Shown here piece by piece: positions 20,601 through 28,623 of a stretch of DNA of 64,000 bases. The translations under genes and the position numbers were made by a program. The notes beneath the pieces were generated by a model, which saw only the letters and a list, made by a program, of their open reading frames with translations, had not been told where the DNA came from and searched no databases. The stretch is taken from positions 1-64,000 of the forward strand of contig CADCDO010000003.1 of NCBI GenBank assembly GCA_902800345.1, written 5' to 3'. Numbering within the stretch: position 1 is the stretch's first letter; every line of letters begins with the position of its first letter. The stretch comes from Fibrobacter succinogenes (GTDB taxonomy: Bacteria; Fibrobacterota; Fibrobacteria; Fibrobacterales; Fibrobacteraceae).

Positions 20601-23600
20601 ACAAGGAATCCCCAGCATTAAGCGAAACGGAATCCACTTTAAACTCAAGGCCGTTAAATCTTTGGCTGTACGAATAGAAGTCTCCGTTCGGATATTTTTC
20701 CTCAGAAATTTTACTGGTACTTGTAAAGACAATGCCATATGTTCCCGTAGTGGGAGCCCTAAAATTGAATCTCGTACCATACAAGGCAGAACGTGAATAA
20801 TAGGACTCCACATTCGTATATTTCGTCGCGACATCCGTAATCGGATACACCTTTCCCGGAATAAAATTAGCCCTGACCTTGCAGTCCGTTTCCGGAATGA
20901 TATAAGTCGACATCTTGGTGGAATCCACGATCTGGCACTTTCCCGAAACGACACTCCAATAGCCAAACCTGAATGCAGTACTATTGGTATAAGCCCTCAC
21001 CGGGGCAGAATCTTGAGGCACATAAGAGGAATCGTACATACGGGAAGAGGACCCCACGTAAGCATAGCCTATGCCCGCCGTGTCCGTATACAAATGTACC
21101 GTCTTTTGCGCCTTGGCCCAAATAGTATCCTGGGAGTTCGAATTATATGGATACAATAGTACATACCGTTTTTCACCCTTTCTTAAATTGACGATAAGCT
21201 TATTGTAGGTTCCAGAAACCCAGTTATTGTAATCAGCAAACGTACCGTCATTCAGATAATCCAAGATATACTCAGGATTTGTCGATTTTGACATAATGGC
21301 ATATGTTCCAGAATCCGGAGCTTCAAAGAACGTGCGAACGCCGTAAAAATCATACGCATTGTAGGTACTATGTTCCTGGAAAAGGAATCTCTGGTAAACA
21401 TCCGTAAGTTCATAAATCGGAGGTGTAGTCTTGACGGCCTTGAGTTCAATGGTAGAGGCAGATCCTGGAATGAACCCCGACGAACGGGACGTGCTATCTA
21501 TAAATGTTCCCTTTCCAGAAACGACAGTCCACTTTTCAAAATGTTCACCTTCATCAAGCACAGCAGACGATAAGTAAAGGGTATCCCCCACGGCAACCGT
21601 ATCGGTTTTCGTCTGCCCATCAATTTTCACATATGCAACCGGGAGCGCCGCGACACCTATACTATAATTCCAATAGTAGCTCGAAGAGGGAACAGCTTTA
21701 GCATAAAATGTTTGGCCTGCAGAAGTGGCCGTGATAACGAAAGTCGCTTTTGCCGAAGTATAAGTTCTCGACATTGCGGTTGTATTAAACGTGTTGTCCG
21801 TTGCATAGTAATAATAACTTCCATAAAAAGAATTCGGCCGGAAACGCAGTATATAAGTTCCTGCAGCAGGCGCCACAAAACGGAACCTCATGCCATAATC
21901 CGGGGAAACTTCATAAAAGTCATTTGCAGGGACATAGAGTTTTTCTTTATCCGTAACATCGATAAGATTAGGCGTTCCGCAGCCCAGCCTGATTTTTGTA
22001 TCCTCGTTGACAAGGACACCGATGCTATAAGCAGATGAATCGGAGAACTTGTGCGTGCCACTGACATAAGTCCATCCATTGGGACGGTAGCCCTCCTTGG
22101 CATAACCCGTGACCGAAACTACAGAGCCTTTGAAGACCGGTTGTGAAGAGACCGACGTGGAACATCTCGAAGAAGTCGATTCAACAGTAAGCTTATAAGT
22201 CTGTATGGAATCGTAACTTACGCTGAACGACATCAGGGAATCATTTGTATAATAGTTGGACACCGTATAAAAGACGGAATCTCCCGCCGTAAGGAGTAGC
22301 GTATCCGCATAAGGATCTTTGTATATGTACTGATACTTGCTATAGCTACTGAAAGTACTCGACGTATAGCGCCTAATGAGGCCCGTTTCCGAGCTATCCT
22401 TTTTCACATTAATGATATATCCGCCATCCGAAGGCGCCACGAAATACAAGCGAACCCCGTTAGCCGGCGAGCTGGAGATATCAGCCAGAGTCCCCCCGAA
22501 AAAATGTTCCTTTTCACTATATTTTGTCGGCGTTGTCGTAATGGCATACATTTTGCCCGGTTTAAATACGGCGCGGACCTTGCAATCGCTTTCTATGACC
22601 ACCCCAGTACGTGCAGCGTTCGTATCCAGGATTTTACAAGTGCCCGACACCTTTTCCCATTTTTCAAAACGTGCGTACGTAGAAGAGGCGGACAACGGGA
22701 CGGTATCGTTTGCAACATACGAAGAATCATAATTGCGGTAGTTGACACCCACGTAAGCATAGCCGGAGCCTGCAGTATCGGCATTCACCTTGAACGTTCG
22801 AGCCATTCGAACAGAAATGGTATCGCCCATGTAATAGCTTGCAGTCGAGCTCTGATTAAGCAAGAAATAGTACTTTCTACCCGCAGTCAACGAATATAAA
22901 GAGCGTGAAATCGAGCTATGGCCCGTGCTAGCAGGCGATGTAGAAAAAGTCGCATCTTCGCCAAAAGAATAAATATAGCGTGAATAGTAAGCCTTTGTAA
23001 CTAGTGCATATAATCCCGTTTCGCTCGGTTCATAGACGGTCCTGATTCCATAAGCACCATATCCGGTCATGCTTCCGTTAGTATTATATACGTACGGAAC
23101 ATACTTCTCCGTCAGCGTGTAGATTTCTCCGTCTTTTACATTATACCCGACTTTCACCTCATCTGAAGTCGGATAAATATACGTAGAAATCGCATTGGGG
23201 TCATCGAAAGTAGCCGTTCCAAAATCGACATACCAATCGACAAAGTGCTCCCCGTTATTCAAAGGCGCCTTGATAGTCAAGGAGTTGCCCCTGATAACCG
23301 TATCTTGCTTCGCCTTGCCCTGGGTAGTCACAATGGAAACGTTTTCTCTCGAAGCCCAGATGGTAAAAGTTTCGGGATATTCGCTCGAGTAGGTTACAGA
23401 AACCTTAAAATAATAGGTTTTACCTTGAGCACACATAAAACTGATATAGGGAGAGTAGGAACCAGAACTATAGTCGAAATATGTCGAAAAACTGTCGTCC
23501 TCCCCATAATAATAAAGATACCTATGGAACGAATAATCTTCATATGAAGACTTTACCGTACAATACCCCGTTTTTGAAGGAGTATAGCTAAAGCGAACAT

Positions 23601-23745
23601 CTCCGGGATTTGATGACTCGTAGTAATTGTCATCGGCGGTATACGTTTGCGCAGTTTCTGTTATCGGGAATACAGTTCCATGTTGAACGGCCGCATGGGC
23701 TAGAATTGTAAAAAAAACAACACACAAGGTTGTTAACCGTTTCAT
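14659..23745 (-). CDS. Giant secreted vWA-domain repeat protein
   Basis: Predicted exported surface protein of 3028 residues, function unknown. The start ATG at 23745 has GAAGAGGA just upstream and opens a signal peptide (MKRLTTLCVVFFTILAHAAV); an upstream TTG is rejected. Residues about 20-1340 are tandem Ig-like/PPC-like modules with aromatic-rich cores, each introduced by an IY.ITD-like strand and ending FEKW..VSG. A von Willebrand A domain lies at about 1395-1590 with the metal-binding DESGSMGG motif near 1407. From about 1830 to 2520 there are six near-identical repeats of about 113 residues, each beginning IKIVNADS and containing KLSCL.SGD and DTLVAEY, alike at DNA level too. The C-terminus is an FlgD-like Ig fold (YDAFSNIV...GTGVFIWRIDF) ending in a basic GVKRKK. 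An adhesion or fibre-binding role is likely but inferred. Confidence 0.85.
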   Translation of the reverse strand: MKRLTTLCVVFFTILAHAAVQHGTVFPITETAQTYTADDNYYESSNPGDVRFSYTPSKTGYCTVKSSYEDYSFHRYLYYYGEDDSFSTYFDYSSGSYSPYISFMCAQGKTYYFKVSVTYSSEYPETFTIWASRENVSIVTTQGKAKQDTVIRGNSLTIKAPLNNGEHFVDWYVDFGTATFDDPNAISTYIYPTSDEVKVGYNVKDGEIYTLTEKYVPYVYNTNGSMTGYGAYGIRTVYEPSETGLYALVTKAYYSRYIYSFGEDATFSTSPASTGHSSISRSLYSLTAGRKYYFLLNQSSTASYYMGDTISVRMARTFKVNADTAGSGYAYVGVNYRNYDSSYVANDTVPLSASSTYARFEKWEKVSGTCKILDTNAARTGVVIESDCKVRAVFKPGKMYAITTTPTKYSEKEHFFGGTLADISSSPANGVRLYFVAPSDGGYIINVKKDSSETGLIRRYTSSTFSSYSKYQYIYKDPYADTLLLTAGDSVFYTVSNYYTNDSLMSFSVSYDSIQTYKLTVESTSSRCSTSVSSQPVFKGSVVSVTGYAKEGYRPNGWTYVSGTHKFSDSSAYSIGVLVNEDTKIRLGCGTPNLIDVTDKEKLYVPANDFYEVSPDYGMRFRFVAPAAGTYILRFRPNSFYGSYYYYATDNTFNTTAMSRTYTSAKATFVITATSAGQTFYAKAVPSSSYYWNYSIGVAALPVAYVKIDGQTKTDTVAVGDTLYLSSAVLDEGEHFEKWTVVSGKGTFIDSTSRSSGFIPGSASTIELKAVKTTPPIYELTDVYQRFLFQEHSTYNAYDFYGVRTFFEAPDSGTYAIMSKSTNPEYILDYLNDGTFADYNNWVSGTYNKLIVNLRKGEKRYVLLYPYNSNSQDTIWAKAQKTVHLYTDTAGIGYAYVGSSSRMYDSSYVPQDSAPVRAYTNSTAFRFGYWSVVSGKCQIVDSTKMSTYIIPETDCKVRANFIPGKVYPITDVATKYTNVESYYSRSALYGTRFNFRAPTTGTYGIVFTSTSKISEEKYPNGDFYSYSQRFNGLEFKVDSVSLNAGDSLFYIVTNYTYADTVVPFWVSYSQTKAAIALVADSNGSVEPSAGYPSAWIGAAYPIMADPDSNFRFDKWVVESGHGTVDDPYAIKTVVMAKDSIKVRAYFRRGDIYPLTDSVQVFNFQKHYFSQDKNSTVLFSWTPSDTNHYLLKLDSIKAVCTYYGMDSLFSSVREVYPINGESYVVIQGKPGRTYYFGVTDSVKTGTHNVNFTAQIVSPKVLYIESTRGRAVPSDFVYLTPGTDTTVYVIPYGGYLFDSWTRVSGTVTIDDSSSVRIKVSPQSDFSHIRANYVWDSTAVPELKITNLDLSNHPSICAQVSVVDKNTGRPIVGLDSSDYLLFQDTTTQSTQTTTIQSIGGVSVALVVDESGSMGGNRMTTAQNAIRQFINEMGPYDRTAIVGFSGGSSARVLQSMTSDKTLLLKAVDNLRASGNTNINTGAKLGVQQVVGETNPTTVIVFSDGANNDDVTTSNEVINLATGLSTNIYTIALETSSFDVLKTLADGTGGTFTNAPSASQLTGIYTTIRSTVQARYVLCYQSPDAVFDGDSHMVEIKMKFMNKDIADTAYWDEDAKPPVVELTPSTMDLVGVEQPQRKSLTLAVYVYSKSTDLDVRLYSREVNTSNKPFAAYKMTRQNDSLWSYVIPDNLVLYPGIDFYVVATDNVSGLTGKTPTVTNPSKEPYTIPVATDVPVVKLDTLACVDTTGGTGRISFKITDSDNIDSAWIYYKDSLSVLFTESALTETNGSWVAYVPSSAFDNGFIEFYVRAIDGVGASVRWQKTDNSWISLCGRKNNVPNIVDVIKIVNADSGQTTIQRGTKKLNLTLATEDFTNAVDTVSVKLSCLISGDVESNIKLVEKSSGYYEPLSFIPKDEKAATKNDGKISCIGSDTLVAEYKDPTFGDYARDTVVIYLADVIDAIKIVNADSSKKIVRETDKLKLTLVTEDFTAEIDTVKAKLSCLVSGDVENNIKLVEKRQGYYEPVNLISKNEKTAKKDDGAISCIGRDTLVAEYFDSHFGGYARDTVVIHIENIVDAVKIVNADTTEKIMRGTDKLNLSVVTEDFTIAADTVKVKLSCLASGDVENNIELVETSAGYYKTVNPIAKNESAAVNDDGKISCIGLDTLVAEYKDPMFGDFARDTVVLVLADVNDVIRIVNADSTQSNILRETDKLNLTLKTEDFSVGTDTVKAKLSCLVSGDVENDIVLVEKRSGYYEPLALISKNEDTAVKNDGVISCIGRDTLVAEYEDPMFGGHARDKVVIYIPEVNDVIKIVNADSAKKIVRETDKLNLTLVTEDFTNKVDTVMVKLSCLASGDVEKNIKLVEQRPGYYEILNPIAKNEKTAKKDDGTISCDGRDTLVAEYKDPLFGTYAYDRVVISITEVKDDIKIVNADTSKTIMRETNKLKVTLVTEDFTSKVDTVMVKLSCLVSGDIENDIELIEKKSGYYEIRNLISKDEHSVDIDDGSISCKSSDTLVVEYKDPVFGNHARDTVPITTKSVPFSYKFLEYAGKKDLDSVETGEVAKFRLRLTSFSKSIYIKDTLDVLLLTNKGDSLWVKAVETDVYSSTFEYKGSFNFVYEKEDLQKTDLDALFDMKSAYNRVKITAKVKNDNLGKKRDSLVVFSNYVPASVAEIYDSNKDGKADSIRIHFVAPNKDGVEGIDTLYWNKAGGTWKNVTKKRLKAVGDGSWYEGKLKEAFDYGATAPDEDDVPYLRLTKPKGGFSQRVELKDRVGAVPVKAVKRPGLIGIEEYLECSMDVPPDTLEITLSEPIKTKGKEGNGKDAAWKNLFVYSPDCKDTVEQPLNILKLIDKDSEGLVWTFVLGDFNVLTDNCIRTNPKSSYFDEQKNPMGRGGVKVEGGNGNLYLYEVTPTPSVSGLDTKAEWIAPGEHKWSRVPDSLSVIRVASIMPYKADVVIYDAFSNIVTSFTREFGYKGEMKEKIRENDDNRAKTGFLHWNNRSDKGRKVGTGVFIWRIDFKFKDGHSEFRLVKTGVKRKK

Positions 23746-23858
23746 ATAATCCTCTTCCAAGCAAATTTTATATAAAAATACAAAATAATTACTTTTTTTT
23801 CAAATCTTTTATTAAAAAAATTTCTAATTTGTATCATACTAAAAAACGAGACAAAATA
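23746..23858. promoter_or_regulatory. AT-rich divergent intergenic region
   Basis: These 113 bases separate the divergent giant vWA gene and the outer-membrane-type gene and are almost entirely A/T, with poly-T and poly-A runs. Promoters for both genes should lie here, but no -35/-10 pair stands out clearly enough to call. Confidence 0.4.
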
Positions 23859-24491
23859 ATGACGTTCCTATTCAAAAAAACATATATCAAAGCAATATTG
23901 CTTTCCCTATGTATATTTGCATCCGCAAACGCCGTAGAGTTCCGTCCTTTGGTTCAGTTTGATTTTTCCACTAGCATTTGCCCCAAAGTAAACGTTCGGA
24001 AACAAATCAAAGACGTCAAAGAAGAACAGGAATATGACAGCGACTTTTTGATCATTGGCGGCGCCGAATTGCTCTTTTCTGCAGAATTTGCGCCAATTCA
24101 CTATGGTTTCGGTCTCGGTTTCAAGAGCGAACAAAAACAAGATCGCAGCACGATAACGCCTGCATTCCTGCCCATCTGGGGTAGTTTCTCCTTTGGTTTT
24201 TACCATAAGGAAAACTGGAGCCTCATCCCCTACACGGTCGTGAGGGCCGGCCCCATGCTCGCGATGACAGGCAAGGGCAGCTGGTGGGAAAGCCCCTTCC
24301 ACTTCTTTATCGATGCCGGCGTCGGCTTGAACCTGCCGTACAATTTCGGGGTCGAGGTGAACTACGGTTACTCCTCCGTGCAAAAATCGTTTGAGCACAA
24401 AGACACCAAGATCCGCATTGCTTCGGGCCGCCTTGGCATACAGCTCTCGATCGGTTTGCAGCTGACCCGCGATAGAAAAATACACCTCTAG
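23859..24491 (+). CDS. Outer-membrane beta-barrel-like exported protein
   Basis: A 210-residue protein with a signal peptide (hydrophobic AILLSLCIFASANA, cleaved near AVEF). The rest alternates polar and aromatic/glycine residues in short strands, such as GFGLGFKSEQ, WGSFSFGFYHKENWSLIPYTVVRAGP, DAGVGLNLPYNFGVEVNYGY and RLGIQLSIGLQL. This is the pattern of an eight-stranded outer-membrane barrel, and the last strand ends near the C-terminus. The ATG at 23859 is chosen because it begins the signal peptide; the longer open frame upstream has no such logic. No strong ribosome-binding site is seen. Function unknown; a hairpin terminator follows. Confidence 0.65.
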   Translation: MTFLFKKTYIKAILLSLCIFASANAVEFRPLVQFDFSTSICPKVNVRKQIKDVKEEQEYDSDFLIIGGAELLFSAEFAPIHYGFGLGFKSEQKQDRSTITPAFLPIWGSFSFGFYHKENWSLIPYTVVRAGPMLAMTGKGSWWESPFHFFIDAGVGLNLPYNFGVEVNYGYSSVQKSFEHKDTKIRIASGRLGIQLSIGLQLTRDRKIHL

Positions 24492-24518
24492 TCAGGCCAA
24501 ACATTCATTCACAAAATT

Positions 24519-24540
24519 CCCCCTTTGGGGGTTTATTTAT
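24519..24540 (+). terminator. Hairpin terminator after the barrel protein gene
   Basis: CCCCC (24519-24523) and GGGGG (24527-24531) flank TTT, followed by a TTTATTTATATTT tract. The stem is short but GC-only. Confidence 0.6.
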
Positions 24541-24549
24541 ATTTAATTC

Positions 24550-27105
24550 ATGAAAAATTATATTTCTGGACTTTTTAAGAACTTGGTTCACCCCGCCGGA
24601 ATCATCGGCACGGTCATCGCCCTCGCCATTCCGTTCCTTATCTACCTCGCCCCGAACATCAAGCACAGGGATACAATCCGGCAGCTGGACTTGACCCTCC
24701 CCCTCCCGCTTTTCATAACGCAGTTCGTTGCGGGAATCGTACTATTCTGCCTTTTAAGCAAGGATTTCAGGGAATGGATCAAGGGAATCCTCCCCGAAAA
24801 GACAGTGAGCATCATGGCCGTAGTCTTTGCAGTCGCCATCGCGATTTTCGCAGGCACCCAGATCGAGGCTCGCCACCGAGTGCAGAGCGACGAAAGCGTT
24901 TTCATGTCCGTCGCCCAGAACATGTACTACAACCATGAATCCGGCACCTGCAACCAGGGCGAATTCGAAAATGGCGGGCTCAAGTGCACTTCCAAGTCCA
25001 ACAGTTTCAAGACCAAGGGACTTTCGTTCCTCTACTATCTCGGCATGCCCCTGTTCGGAAACGACCTCCGCTGGATTTTCACGGCGGAATTCGTCATGCT
25101 CCCGCTGTCGTTTTTGCTCATGTTCCTCGCAATTGTCGCCTGGACCCGGCAGCCCCTCCTCGCCTTTTTGGCATCACTCCTCATGGCGCTCCAACCGACC
25201 GTGCTGTTCCAGTTCCGCGCCATGTCCGTCGAACCGCTCTATATATTCCTTTCGGCACTCTCGCTTTTCGTCTTCAAGTGGGCTTATGACAGGAACACCC
25301 TAAAGCACTGGACGCTTTTGGCCCTCATCCTCGCGTTTTTCGCACAGACCCGCCAAGAGACCATATTCTGCCTTTTTGCCTTCATCTTCTTTGCCCTCCC
25401 GAAACTTCTCGACAAGAAAGACTCGAAAGCTCCCATCTTCTTTGTAACGCTCTCGCTATTCTCCGTGCCGGCGCTCCTCACCATCAGCTATTTCCAGGGA
25501 TTCGGTTTCCAGGGCGGCGAGTTCGAAGCGCACGGGCATTTCTTTGAAGACCTCGCGAAGAACTGGGAAGTGATGACCACGAAACTGAACGACAACGGCG
25601 AACTTGCAAACCCCTTCCTCAGCTATTTCAACTACCTGTTCGCCCTTGGCGCCATCTACCTCGCCTACCGCGCCATCAACGATGCCAGAAAGAGCGACTT
25701 TTACTACCTCAAGATTCTCGGATTTTTACTTCTGTACCACCTGCAGACCTTCGTGATTCTGGAAAACGTCTCCGGCGACTTCAGCATCGAAATCAATCAG
25801 CGTTACAGCCTCGTGATGCTCCCGTCGATGGCTTTCGTGGCGGCGCTCCCGGTGACCCACATGGTCCAGTACTTTGCGGCCTCCGCCACAAACAAGAACC
25901 AGAGCAACAGGAACGCCATCGTCGGCATCTTGCTTGTCGCCCTAGCCTTCACCGGTTGGACGTTCCATTACAAGAACGATTTCAACAAGAACATCATGTA
26001 CAACAGGAACCACCTGACCATCGAAGAACACGAAATCCTCGGATGGCTCAAGGAACAGCCCAAGGCGGACCGATTCTTCATTTACGGGCGTCCCTGGCAT
26101 TTCGTCGGTTACGGCGTGTCGTCCATCCACTACGACAACGCCCGCAAGATGACGGACAGCCAAATGAAGGACCTCATAGACAAATACAATGGCGAAGTCT
26201 ATTACATCCGCGGACTGGACTGCTGGGACAGCCAGACCTACCACAAGAAAGCCGTCGAGCACCGCATAGCGACAACTTGCGACGTATTCGAACGCGAAAT
26301 GGACATGACCGGCGTCAAGAACATCCTGATTACGAACAACTACTGGGTCCAGATAGCAAAGTTCAAGGGACGCAAGAACTACGACCCCTCAAAAATCATT
26401 ACGACGAACGACCTGAAAGTCGTCCCCGCCGATTCGGCAAAGAGCACGCCGGCCGCCCTCAACATCCACTACGATCTCAAGGAACAGAGCGACGTCACCG
26501 CCAACTGGACATTCACGCTCTTCGTCAACAAGAGCATCATCTCCAGGGGAGCCTACAAGTCCGGCTCGTACGACAAGGACTATCCCCTCGAGAAGTTGCA
26601 GCCCGGCTTCAACCAGGTCCGTTTTGTCGTGCAGGACGAGGCCACGCACAGCAAGCTCGCCGACATCACGAAGTTCTACTTCGAAAAGGCGAACGGTGTC
26701 GTCCAGCTGTCCGAATACCCCATCGAAAGCCACACCCAGGAGTGGGGACAGCTGCACAAGAACGAAAGCATCGAAGGAAACCAGTTTAACGTGAACGGAC
26801 TCCGTTTCGGGAACGGTCTCGGAATCCACGCCTCTTCTACGACAGTCTTCGACATCGGCAAAAAGTTCTCGACTATCAAGTTCTCTGTCGGGCTCGACGA
26901 CGAGTCGCTCTGCAGCGAAGGCGTCGCCGTGGAAGTTCTCGGAGACGGAAAGACCTTGATGAAGACGCCGTTCTTCAAGAATGGAGAATTGCAAAAAGTC
27001 GAAAAAAGCATTGCCGGAGTCCAGAAGCTCGCCATCAAGACCATCCCCAAAGAGAGTATCAACTGCAGCCATGTCGACATTATCAACCCGGTACTGATTC
27101 CGTAA
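24550..27105 (+). CDS. Membrane GT-C glycosyltransferase with C-terminal NPCBM-like domain
   Basis: An 851-residue protein. The first about 470 residues contain some ten to twelve membrane helices with an extracytoplasmic loop after the first two (EARHRVQSDESVFMSVAQNMYY). This architecture is that of GT-C/PMT-type glycosyltransferases, which use polyprenyl-phosphate sugars outside the membrane; the DE pair in QSDESVF is the likely catalytic acidic site. The soluble C-terminal half carries a beta domain and then (about 720-850) a fold matching NPCBM domains: LSEYP...GNQFNVNGLRFGNGLGIHASSTTVFDIGKKFSTIKFSVGLDDE. A GT2 gene of the polyprenyl-phosphate glycosyltransferase type follows 138 bases later and probably supplies the lipid-linked sugar. 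The acceptor (protein or glycan) is unknown. The NPCBM fusion is unusual. Confidence 0.75.
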   Translation: MKNYISGLFKNLVHPAGIIGTVIALAIPFLIYLAPNIKHRDTIRQLDLTLPLPLFITQFVAGIVLFCLLSKDFREWIKGILPEKTVSIMAVVFAVAIAIFAGTQIEARHRVQSDESVFMSVAQNMYYNHESGTCNQGEFENGGLKCTSKSNSFKTKGLSFLYYLGMPLFGNDLRWIFTAEFVMLPLSFLLMFLAIVAWTRQPLLAFLASLLMALQPTVLFQFRAMSVEPLYIFLSALSLFVFKWAYDRNTLKHWTLLALILAFFAQTRQETIFCLFAFIFFALPKLLDKKDSKAPIFFVTLSLFSVPALLTISYFQGFGFQGGEFEAHGHFFEDLAKNWEVMTTKLNDNGELANPFLSYFNYLFALGAIYLAYRAINDARKSDFYYLKILGFLLLYHLQTFVILENVSGDFSIEINQRYSLVMLPSMAFVAALPVTHMVQYFAASATNKNQSNRNAIVGILLVALAFTGWTFHYKNDFNKNIMYNRNHLTIEEHEILGWLKEQPKADRFFIYGRPWHFVGYGVSSIHYDNARKMTDSQMKDLIDKYNGEVYYIRGLDCWDSQTYHKKAVEHRIATTCDVFEREMDMTGVKNILITNNYWVQIAKFKGRKNYDPSKIITTNDLKVVPADSAKSTPAALNIHYDLKEQSDVTANWTFTLFVNKSIISRGAYKSGSYDKDYPLEKLQPGFNQVRFVVQDEATHSKLADITKFYFEKANGVVQLSEYPIESHTQEWGQLHKNESIEGNQFNVNGLRFGNGLGIHASSTTVFDIGKKFSTIKFSVGLDDESLCSEGVAVEVLGDGKTLMKTPFFKNGELQKVEKSIAGVQKLAIKTIPKESINCSHVDIINPVLIP

Positions 27106-27109
27106 ACTA

Positions 27110-27157
27110 GACGAGAGACGAGAGACGAGAGACGACAAATGCGTAGGACGAGAGACG
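27110..27157. repeat. GACGAGA heptamer tandem repeat
   Basis: GACGAGA occurs three times in tandem from 27110, followed by GACGAC, and once more at about 27147. It lies in the 138-base gap between the two glycosyltransferase genes. Similar motifs occur at 10511 and 10534 in another intergenic region. Confidence 0.7.
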
Positions 27158-27243
27158 CGACCATGCTTGACGCTTTGCGTCCGCAACTGACACCTGAGCG
27201 AAGTGAAAGTGTAATGACCAACAACTAATGACGAAGAACTGAT

Positions 27244-28158
27244 ATGCTTTTATCTGTAATCATTCCTGTTTTTAACGAAGAAGAAATTGTTGCCGAGACC
27301 TACCGTGTCCTCGAGGAAGAACTCAAGGACATCGAGCACGAACTGATTTTCGTGAACGACGGTTCCAAGGACCGCACCCGCGAAATCGTAGAAAGCCTGC
27401 TCCCCGGCAACCCGAACAACAAGATCATCAACTTCAGCCGCAACTTCGGCCACCAGGCCGCATTCAGCGCGGGACTCGACCACTGCATCGGCGACGCCGT
27501 CGTGATTATCGACGGAGACCTGCAGGACCCGCCGAGCCTCATCCACGAAATGCTCGAAAAGTGGCGCGAAGGCTACCAGGTCGTTTACGCGCAGCGCAAC
27601 AAGCGCAAGGGCGAAACGCTCTTCAAGCGCTTCACCGCGTTCTGCTTCTACCGCCTCATCGGCAGGCTCACGAGCATCGACATCCCGCCCGACACCGGCG
27701 ACTTCAGACTCATGGACCGCTGCGTGGTGGACCAGCTCAAGAACCTCCCCGAACGCAGCCGCTTCTTGCGCGGACTCGTCTGCTGGGTCGGCTTCAAGAA
27801 AATCGGCGTCAAGTACGACCGCGCCGAACGCACCGCGGGCACGTCCAAGTATCCGCTCAAAAAGATGATTCGCCTCGCCTTCGACGGCATCACCGGATTC
27901 AGCTCCGCACCGCTCAAGCTCAGCTTTTACATGGGCTGGATCGCGACCATCGTCGGCTTTGCGCTGCTCGTCTGGTCGATTCTCGAGAAGTTCCTCTCCC
28001 CCACGACGACAGTCCCCGGCTGGGCATCGCTCATGACCGCCATCGTGTTCTTCGCCGGCGTGCAGCTTTTGACCATCGGCATCCTCGGCGAATACATCGG
28101 CCGCATCTACGACGAAGTCAAGCAGCGCCCGCTGTACATCGAGGACAAGAAGTCTTAA
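27244..28158 (+). CDS. Polyprenyl-phosphate glycosyltransferase (GT2, GtrB/DPM-like)
   Basis: A 304-residue GT2 enzyme that transfers a hexose from a nucleotide sugar to undecaprenyl phosphate on the cytoplasmic face. It opens with the GT-A signature SVIIPVFNEEE, has FVNDGSKD, and a metal-binding DGDLQDPP near residue 80. The Q-rich DTGDFRLMDR motif is typical of the DPM1/GtrB group. Two C-terminal membrane helices (about 225-290: FYMGWIATIVGFALLVWSIL and ASLMTAIVFFAGVQLLTIGILGEYIGR) match bacterial GtrB/YfdH proteins. Its partner is probably the upstream GT-C enzyme; no GtrA-type flippase is seen beside it. Confidence 0.9.
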   Translation: MLLSVIIPVFNEEEIVAETYRVLEEELKDIEHELIFVNDGSKDRTREIVESLLPGNPNNKIINFSRNFGHQAAFSAGLDHCIGDAVVIIDGDLQDPPSLIHEMLEKWREGYQVVYAQRNKRKGETLFKRFTAFCFYRLIGRLTSIDIPPDTGDFRLMDRCVVDQLKNLPERSRFLRGLVCWVGFKKIGVKYDRAERTAGTSKYPLKKMIRLAFDGITGFSSAPLKLSFYMGWIATIVGFALLVWSILEKFLSPTTTVPGWASLMTAIVFFAGVQLLTIGILGEYIGRIYDEVKQRPLYIEDKKS

Positions 28159-28161
28159 ATA

Positions 28162-28190
28162 GAACGTTTTAGCGTTCAATTTCAAATTTT
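28162..28190 (+). terminator. Possible weak terminator after the GT2 gene
   Basis: GAACG (28162-28166) pairs with CGTTC (28173-28177), followed by a T/A-rich stretch. The stem is only 5 bp; the strong palindrome starting at 28191, which is followed by a T-run, may be the real terminator. Confidence 0.35.
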
Positions 28191-28418
28191 GGCGGTGAAA
28201 TCGCAGATTTTTGGCGCATTTCACCGCCATTTTTTACGTTGTACGCACGATTTTGGCATAAAAGGCGTTCAAAAAAGGCTCGTCTGGCATAACTTAGGCA
28301 TAACGCGGCGGTGAAATAAGAAGTTTTTCGGGAATTTCACCGCCCAAAAGTCGCCTTCCGGCATGTACAAAGTAATTTTTGGCGGTGAAATCGGACATTT
28401 TTCGCGCATTTCACCGCC
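28191..28418. repeat. Three 38-base palindromes with identical arms
   Basis: The arms GGCGGTGAAAT and ATTTCACCGCC occur three times at 28191-28228, 28307-28344 and 28381-28418. Each time they are separated by exactly 16 bases. The loops differ but share a central TTTTT(C/G)G. Arms and loop length are thus fixed while flanks are unrelated. The first copy is followed by a T-run. They lie in a 465-base stretch without genes between the GT2 gene and gmk. Confidence 0.9.
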
Positions 28419-28604
28419 ACTTTGCGATTTTCGCTGCAGTACCGGCGCTTTTCACGGCCAACTTACCACTTTCGCCACCGCCGCGCAGGCCACTTTGCGA
28501 TTTTCGCTGCAGTACCGGCCAATTTTCACGACCAACTTACCACTTTCGCCACCGCCGCGCAGGCCACTTTGCGATTTTCGCGACCAACTAGCAATTTTCG
28601 ACGC
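28417..28604. repeat. 73-74 base tandem direct repeat, 2.5 copies
   Basis: Units start with CCACTTTGCGATTTTCGC at 28417, 28490 and 28564; the third is cut short at about 28604. The first two are near-identical over 73-74 bases and each ends CGCCACCGCCGCGCAGG. The first unit begins inside the right arm of the third palindrome (CCGCCAC), so the two repeat types are joined. Open frames across it are low-complexity products of the repeat, not genes. Confidence 0.9.
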
Positions 28605-28623
28605 CACTTTCTATATTTAGGGC

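Noticed and set aside
28191..28604. CRISPR array
   Set aside because: The repeats are either palindromes with unrelated spacing or a contiguous tandem repeat without unique spacers, and no cas genes are present.
28363..28620. Overlapping small frames in the repeat block before gmk
   Set aside because: They are translations of the 73-base tandem repeat in several frames and have no gene-like features.
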